From the NCBI RefSeq assembly GCF_046719765.1, contig NZ_JABEBY010000011.1, positions 1 to 64,000 of the forward strand: DNA of 64,000 nt. Direction: 5' to 3'. The position numbers and the translations under genes are program-made. Below are positions 59,702 through 64,000 of the stretch, in pieces. Numbering within the stretch: the first letter of the stretch is position 1; the number at the start of each line of letters is the position of its first letter. The notes below the pieces were generated by a model. That model did no database searches. It saw nothing but the letters and a program-made list of their open reading frames with translations, and was not told the origin of the DNA. The DNA comes from Halonotius sp046719765 (GTDB lineage: Archaea; Halobacteriota; Halobacteria; Halobacteriales; Haloferacaceae).

Positions 59702-60436
59702 GTGAGCGTCCTCTCGTTGCTCCGGCTTCGCACCGCCGCCGACTTCGCCGACTGGTACCGGATCGGTGCGGAATACGTCGACGGTGTCGCCGATGCGATA
59801 GGGTTCGACACCGCCGACTTCGTCGACTACGAGGCTGGCGTCGAAGCGATGCGGGACGGGCGACCACCGGCGTCGGTTTCGCCCGCGATTCGGCGATCGA
59901 TTGCGGCCGATCTGCTGGCTGATGCCGTCTTCTCCGAGCCGTTCTGTGAGTGGCTGCCGCTGTGGTACGAGGTGAGCCTGCTGGGGCCGGTACGTTACGG
60001 CGAGTACCGACTGCGACAGGTCGCCGACCCGTACTGTCGTGGGCTGTCCGTCTCGGTGCCGCGATTCAGTCGGCCAGCCAACGCCGTTGTCGACGGCCGG
60101 CCGGCACCGGCCCACCTCACGGGGTTCCGCGAGCGGTTCGTGCTCGCGGCTGCGATCCTGCATCTCGAATGGTTCGTCCACGTCGCCCGCGAGTCCGGGA
60201 TCGTGGTTCCCCAGGCGTTGGTTGAGCGCACCCGCCGGGAGAGCCTTGCGTACTACACCGGCCACCGCGAGTCGCTGTCGCCACAGGTACAGCAGTTTCA
60301 GGCCGCGCTGTTTGCCGACGATCGGTGGGTTCGGGAGATCGACGCGGTCTACGGGCTGAACAGCGCGCTGTTCGGCGTCTGGGAGCGGTTCCTCCGTGCG
60401 GAGCGAAAACGGCTCGAAACAGCGGCGCGTCGCTAG
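59702..60436 (+). CDS. Haloarchaeal protein of unknown function
   Basis: 244 residues with a GTG start 24 bp after cbiP. Largely helical, with no signal or membrane segment. Notable pieces: RTAADFADWYRIGAEYVDGVADAIGF at the N-terminus, and FVLAAAILHLEWFVHVARESGIVVPQALVERTRRESLAYY in the second half. No family recognised. It may be read through from the cobalamin genes, but it precedes the ribosomal cluster and could serve either. Confidence 0.75.
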   Translation: MSVLSLLRLRTAADFADWYRIGAEYVDGVADAIGFDTADFVDYEAGVEAMRDGRPPASVSPAIRRSIAADLLADAVFSEPFCEWLPLWYEVSLLGPVRYGEYRLRQVADPYCRGLSVSVPRFSRPANAVVDGRPAPAHLTGFRERFVLAAAILHLEWFVHVARESGIVVPQALVERTRRESLAYYTGHRESLSPQVQQFQAALFADDRWVREIDAVYGLNSALFGVWERFLRAERKRLETAARR

Positions 60437-60505
60437 CGGCGGCAGGGCGGCTCCTCGGGGTGACTCAACAGCTTTTTATCCGCGCTGGAGAGATGATGTT
60501 GCACT

Positions 60506-60775
60506 ATGGTTGAGGATAAAGCACGATCCACCGGCAGTGCCGGTCGATTCGGTGCGCGGTACGGACGTGTCTCCCGCAAACGAGTCAAGGAAATCGAAGC
60601 AGGAATGCAGGACGCCGAGGTCGACGGCGACGATGTCACCCGCGTCGGCACCGGCATCTGGGTCAACGAGGAGACCGGCGAGAAGTTCACCGGCGGTGCC
60701 TACAAACCCCAGACCCCCGGCGGCCAGCAGGCAACCCGTTCGATCCGCGCCGCCCTCGCCGAAGACGAGGAGTAA
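60506..60775 (+). CDS. rpl37ae: 50S ribosomal protein eL43 (L37Ae), zinc-less form
   Basis: 89 residues. The basic N-terminus TGSAGRFGARYGRVSRKRVKEIEAGM and the end GTGIW...KFTGGAYKPQTPGG...TRSIRAAL are those of eL43. The four cysteines that normally bind zinc are absent; the loop reads DAEVDGDDVTR and VNEETG instead. It is the first gene of the conserved cluster with rpo12 and pcc1. The start follows an AT-rich leader. Confidence 0.93.
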   Translation: MVEDKARSTGSAGRFGARYGRVSRKRVKEIEAGMQDAEVDGDDVTRVGTGIWVNEETGEKFTGGAYKPQTPGGQQATRSIRAALAEDEE

Positions 60776-60777
60776 GG

Positions 60778-60912
60778 ATGAGCTACAAGTGTTCGCGCTG
60801 TAAACGCGATGTGACGCTCGATGAGTACGGCGGCGTTCGCTGCCCGTACTGCGGCCACCGCGTCCTGCTGAAGGAACGCGGCGGCGGCATCAAGGAAGTC
60901 GACGTCCACTGA
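60778..60912 (+). CDS. rpo12: RNA polymerase subunit Rpo12 (RpoP)
   Basis: 44 residues, ATG at 60778, stop TGA at 60910-60912, 2 bp after the eL43 stop. The zinc knuckle CSRCKR...CPYCGHRVLLKERGGGIKEVDVH matches the Rpb10/Rpb12-type small subunit P of archaeal RNA polymerase. It stabilises the Rpo3/Rpo10 assembly platform. Confidence 0.93.
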   Translation: MSYKCSRCKRDVTLDEYGGVRCPYCGHRVLLKERGGGIKEVDVH

Positions 60913-60920
60913 CGGCGGTC

Positions 60921-61181
60921 GTGTCACAGCCTCATTCTACCCAGTTGCGCTTCGCGTATCCGACAGCGACAGCCGCACAGCGGATCGAACGGAGCATCGC
61001 CGTCGAGGTCGGCGAACTCGACGAGGATCGCTCGGCGGTGACCGTCGACCGCGACGGGGCTGTTCTCACCGTCGAGATCACCGCGACCGACCGGGTCGCG
61101 CTACGCGCCGGGATCAACAGCTGGTGTCGCTACGTGGCGACCGCCGAAACGGTCGCCGATGGTGTGGTGACGCGCGCGTAG
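60921..61181 (+). CDS. pcc1: KEOPS complex subunit Pcc1
   Basis: 86 residues with a GTG start 9 bp after rpo12. A single alpha/beta domain: LRFAYPTATAAQRIERSIAVEVGEL, VTVDRDGAVLTVEITATDRVALRAGINSWCRYV. This pattern is Pcc1, the dimerisation subunit of KEOPS, which makes t6A37 on tRNA. Its usual archaeal neighbours (rpo12, prefoldin) support the call. Confidence 0.9.
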   Translation: MSQPHSTQLRFAYPTATAAQRIERSIAVEVGELDEDRSAVTVDRDGAVLTVEITATDRVALRAGINSWCRYVATAETVADGVVTRA

Positions 61182-61318
61182 TACCTTCGCTGCCAACGTC
61201 ACCGTGGGATCATGTTGTCGTCGACAGCGCAAATCCGGTGTAATCCCGACGCCATCAGTCGATCATGCGGTCGTTGGAATTGCATGGCTTTTTCCATGTG
61301 GCGACCATCCAGTGGGGT

Positions 61319-61711
61319 ATGCAGGGTAACCTACCGCCGGAAGCACAGGACAAACTCGAAACGCTGCAGGATCTTCAAGAGACCGCCCAGGAGGTCTCCG
61401 AGCAGAAACAGCAGACCGAGTCCACACTGACCGAGACCAGAGCCGCACTCGACGCTCTTGAAGAGGTCGACGACGACGCGACGATGTACCGCGAGGTCGG
61501 CGAGCTTCTCATCGAGACCGACTACGCGTCGGCGTCCGACGAGCTCGAAGAGAAGGTCGAGAGCCTCGAAGTTCGCGCCGAACAGCTCGATAAACAGGAG
61601 ACGAAGGTTCAGGAGAAATTCGAGAGCCTGCAGGATGAGCTCCAGCAGATGCTCGGCGGCGCGGGTGGCGCGGGCGGCCCGGCCGGTCCGGGCGGCGCCG
61701 GCGGCGCGTAA
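61319..61711 (+). CDS. pfdB: Prefoldin beta subunit
   Basis: 130 residues from the ATG at 61319; upstream open codons lie in the AT-rich leader. Two long coiled-coil helices (about 10-55 and 72-115) are joined by a beta hairpin (DDATMYREVGELLIETDYASASDEL). The C-terminus is a Gly/Ala/Pro tail. Prefoldin captures nascent proteins and passes them to the thermosome. The stop directly abuts the next ATG. Confidence 0.95.
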   Translation: MQGNLPPEAQDKLETLQDLQETAQEVSEQKQQTESTLTETRAALDALEEVDDDATMYREVGELLIETDYASASDELEEKVESLEVRAEQLDKQETKVQEKFESLQDELQQMLGGAGGAGGPAGPGGAGGA

Positions 61712-61957
61712 ATGAGTACGGAACCGGACGACGAGACGGTCGTCACCACGGCCGCCGAGGCCGCAGAGGGGCTGATCCTCTCGCGGTTTGCCAACTCCGC
61801 GATCACGGATCTCGACATCACCGTCACCTTCGAGGATGGCGTGTTGGATCTCGATGTCTACCTGAACACGACCGACGACGCCGAGGCGGATCCCGCGGAC
61901 GTCGCCGACGACGCGATCGATGCGGCCGAGGACGCCGTCGACGAACTGTTCGCGTAA
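61712..61957 (+). CDS. DUF3194-family small protein
   Basis: 81 residues, ATG immediately after the prefoldin stop. Acidic protein with VVTTAAEAAEGLILSRFANSAITDLDITVTFEDGVLDLDVYLNT, then an acidic helix. The DUF3194 family is usually found directly beside prefoldin beta in archaea. Function unknown; co-translation suggests a role with prefoldin or ribosome assembly. Confidence 0.88.
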   Translation: MSTEPDDETVVTTAAEAAEGLILSRFANSAITDLDITVTFEDGVLDLDVYLNTTDDAEADPADVADDAIDAAEDAVDELFA

Positions 61958-62037
61958 CTCGGCACTGCTGTCCCATTTTTCGGGCTGTATCGCGGACATG
62001 AAAAGAGATTAAGCCGGCGGTTCGAAAGGGAGCCCAA

Positions 62038-64000
62038 ATGAGTCTCCCGGAGTCCGACCGCGAGTTGATCACCGCCGAACTCGGCCGTGCGCCCACGCCC
62101 GCCGAGGCGAACCTCTTCGAAAATCTCTGGAGCGAACACTGCGCCTACCGCTCCTCGCGGCCGCTCCTCGGTGCGTTCGACAGCGCGGGCGAGCAGGTCG
62201 TCATCGGCCCCGGCGACGACGCCGCCGTGATCGCCGTTCCCGAACCCGCGGCCGCCGACACGCCCGCGGCCGAGCGCGACGCCGACGCGTACAGCGAGAC
62301 CTACATCACGCTGGGCATCGAGAGCCACAACCACCCGAGCTACGTCGACCCCTACGACGGCGCGGCGACCGGCGTCGGCGGCATCGTCCGCGATACGCTG
62401 TCGATGGGCGCGTATCCGATCGCGCTGGCCGACAGTCTCTACTTCGGCTCCTTCGACCGCGAACACTCCCAGTATCTCTTTGAGGGTGTCGTCGAGGGGA
62501 TCAGCGACTACGGCAACTCCATCGGTGTGCCGACGGTCGCCGGCAGCGTCGATTTCCACGCCGACTACGAGGGCAACCCACTCGTCAACGTCGCCTGTGT
62601 CGGCCTCACTGACGAGGAACGCGTTGTGACCGCCGAAGCCCAGCAAGCGGGCAACAAACTCGTTCTTTTCGGCAACGCGACCGGCCGCGACGGCCTCGGC
62701 GGCGCGTCGTTTGCCAGCGAGGATCTCGACGAGGACGCCGAAACCGAGGATCGCCCAGCCGTCCAAGTCGGCGACCCCTACAGCGAAAAACTGCTTATCG
62801 AGGCCAGCGAGACGTTGATCGACGAGAACCTCGTTCAGTCGGCACGGGATCTCGGGGCGGCCGGCCTCGGCGGAGCCTCCTCCGAACTCGTCGCCAAAGG
62901 CGGCTTCGGCGCGGACATCGAGTTGGATCGCGTCCACCAACGCGAACCCAACATGAACGCCCTCGAAATCCTGCTGGCCGAATCCCAAGAGCGGATGTGC
63001 TACGAGGTCGCCCCCGAGGATGTCGACCGCGTGGCGGCGATCGCCGAGCGGTTCGACCTCGGCTGCTCGGTCATCGGCGAGGTCAGCGAGGGCAACTACA
63101 CCTGTACGTTCGACGGCGAGGTCGTCGTCGACGTCGACCCCGAATTCCTCGCGGAGGGCGCGCCGATGAACGATCTTGATGCCGTCGAGTCCGAACCGGC
63201 CGAGCGCGATCTGCCGGACACCGATCTCGACGCGGCAATCGAGGCCGTCATCGCAAACCCCAACACCGCCTCGAAACGGTGGGTCTACCGGCAGTACGAC
63301 CACGAGGTCGGCGTCCGCACGGCGATGAAACCCGGCGACGATGCAGCGATTATGGCGATTCGGGAGACGAGCGGCGACGCCGACGACGCCACCGGCGCAG
63401 GAACCGGCCTCGCTATCTCCTCGGGCGCGAACCCGAACTGGACGACAGCCGACCCTCACGGCGGCGCGCGGGCGGTCGCCCTCGAAAACGCGACCAACAT
63501 CGCCGCCAAGGGCGCGGTTCCGCTCGCCGCGGTCGACTGTCTCAACGGCGGCAACCCGGAGAAGCCCGACGTGTACGGCGGCTTCAAAGGGATCGTCGAC
63601 GGCCTCGCGGAGATGTGTGCGGATCTCTCGACGCCGGTGGTCGGCGGCAACGTCTCGCTGTACAACGATTCGGAGGCGGGCCCCATCCCGCCGACGCCGA
63701 CGCTGGCGATGGTCGGCACGAAAGCCGGCTACGACGCCCCGCCGGCCGCACTCAGCGGCGAGGGTGAACTACTGCTCGTCGGCGACGCTGGCGACGCCCT
63801 CGGCGGCTCGGAATACCTTGCGGCCGCGGGTGGCAGCGACGCGTTCCCCGAACTGCCGGAGAATCCCGCTGAACTCGTCGCCACGATCGCCGAGGTCGCC
63901 CGCGCCGAGTCGACGCTGGCGACCCACGATGTGAGCCACGGCGGGCTGGCGGTCGCGCTGGCGGAGTTGCTGACGGCCGACGCCGGTGCCGACGTGGTCG
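62038..64000 (+). CDS. purL: Phosphoribosylformylglycinamidine synthase II, 3' end outside window
   Basis: ATG at 62038; open to the window end, 654 codons seen, so the C-terminus is missing. N-terminal EANLFENLWSEHCAYRSSRPLL, then GIESHNHPSYVDPYDGAATGVGGIVRDTLSMGAYPIAL (substrate and ATP site), GSVDFHADYEGNPLVNVACVG, GGASFASEDLDE, LGAAGLGGASSELVAKGG and ESQERMCYEVAP. A second AIRS-like half begins near 440 with ALENATNIAAKGAVPLAAVDCLNGGNPEKP. It catalyses the fourth step of purine synthesis. Confidence 0.97.
   Translation, partial: MSLPESDRELITAELGRAPTPAEANLFENLWSEHCAYRSSRPLLGAFDSAGEQVVIGPGDDAAVIAVPEPAAADTPAAERDADAYSETYITLGIESHNHPSYVDPYDGAATGVGGIVRDTLSMGAYPIALADSLYFGSFDREHSQYLFEGVVEGISDYGNSIGVPTVAGSVDFHADYEGNPLVNVACVGLTDEERVVTAEAQQAGNKLVLFGNATGRDGLGGASFASEDLDEDAETEDRPAVQVGDPYSEKLLIEASETLIDENLVQSARDLGAAGLGGASSELVAKGGFGADIELDRVHQREPNMNALEILLAESQERMCYEVAPEDVDRVAAIAERFDLGCSVIGEVSEGNYTCTFDGEVVVDVDPEFLAEGAPMNDLDAVESEPAERDLPDTDLDAAIEAVIANPNTASKRWVYRQYDHEVGVRTAMKPGDDAAIMAIRETSGDADDATGAGTGLAISSGANPNWTTADPHGGARAVALENATNIAAKGAVPLAAVDCLNGGNPEKPDVYGGFKGIVDGLAEMCADLSTPVVGGNVSLYNDSEAGPIPPTPTLAMVGTKAGYDAPPAALSGEGELLLVGDAGDALGGSEYLAAAGGSDAFPELPENPAELVATIAEVARAESTLATHDVSHGGLAVALAELLTADAGADVV

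Noticed and set aside
61858..63459. 533-codon open frame on the minus strand opposite purL
   Set aside because: PurL motifs on the plus strand are unmistakable; the reverse frame has no recognisable features.

Overview
The window is chromosomal DNA from a halophilic archaeon (class Halobacteria). Evidence: high-GC genes with strongly acidic proteins, an archaeal tRNA-Tyr, and archaeal-only genes such as cdrS-ftsZ2, archaellins, eL43, Rpo12, KEOPS Pcc1, prefoldin, aIF2-beta and Rio2. Most genes start leaderless or at ATGA-type overlaps. The gene set fits the Haloferacales, but I cannot name a genus from sequence alone.

Layout. 1-4.35 kb is an accessory region that ends at a tRNA-Tyr gene. It holds a PH-repeat-like protein, a translationally coupled pair of putative nucleases (PD-(D/E)XK and GIY-YIG) and an Mrr-type restriction endonuclease. 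4.5-6.7 kb is the cell-division block cdrL / cdrS-ftsZ2, with a repeated GTCTTAC motif around the cdrS promoter. At 6.7-7.7 kb is the tRNA thiolation gene ncsA. 8.2-9.6 kb is an AT-rich insertion with a 54-residue membrane protein and a Tat-exported protein. 9.7-13.2 kb holds conserved haloarchaeal genes, a VapBC module, a methyltransferase and endonuclease IV. 13.3-18.7 kb is a TAXI-TRAP transporter with DUF1850 and a D-glutamate-cyclase-like gene, suggesting glutamate uptake and turnover. 18.7-22.7 kb holds hicBA, rio2, a low-GC DUF4238 gene and a second VapBC. 22.5-26.9 kb holds proCBA preceded by a degenerate duplication of a 57-residue gene plus the 5' part of proC, flanking a CBS-domain gene.

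27-34.6 kb contains a possible TumE-like pair and a starch/alpha-galactoside block: GH13 plus TrmB regulator, GH15 glucoamylase and GH27 alpha-galactosidase, next to citrate synthase. 36-39.6 kb contains a PIN/ATPase/KH protein and tandem archaellin genes whose promoters were duplicated with them. 39.7-53.2 kb is mostly core metabolism and information processing (peptidases, SF1 helicase, riboflavin synthase, YgfZ-like protein, aIF2-beta-TRAM). 53.2-59.7 kb is a cobalamin biosynthesis block (HAD, cbiB, cobS, cobY, cobD, cobA, cbiP). 60.5-64 kb is the conserved eL43-rpo12-pcc1-pfdB cluster running into purL, which is cut by the window end.

No CRISPR array, rRNA, transposase or integrase was found. 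The least explained items are the nuclease group beside tRNA-Tyr, the reciprocally decayed proC duplication, the GTCTTAC operator-like set, and palindromes that abut start codons in several operons.
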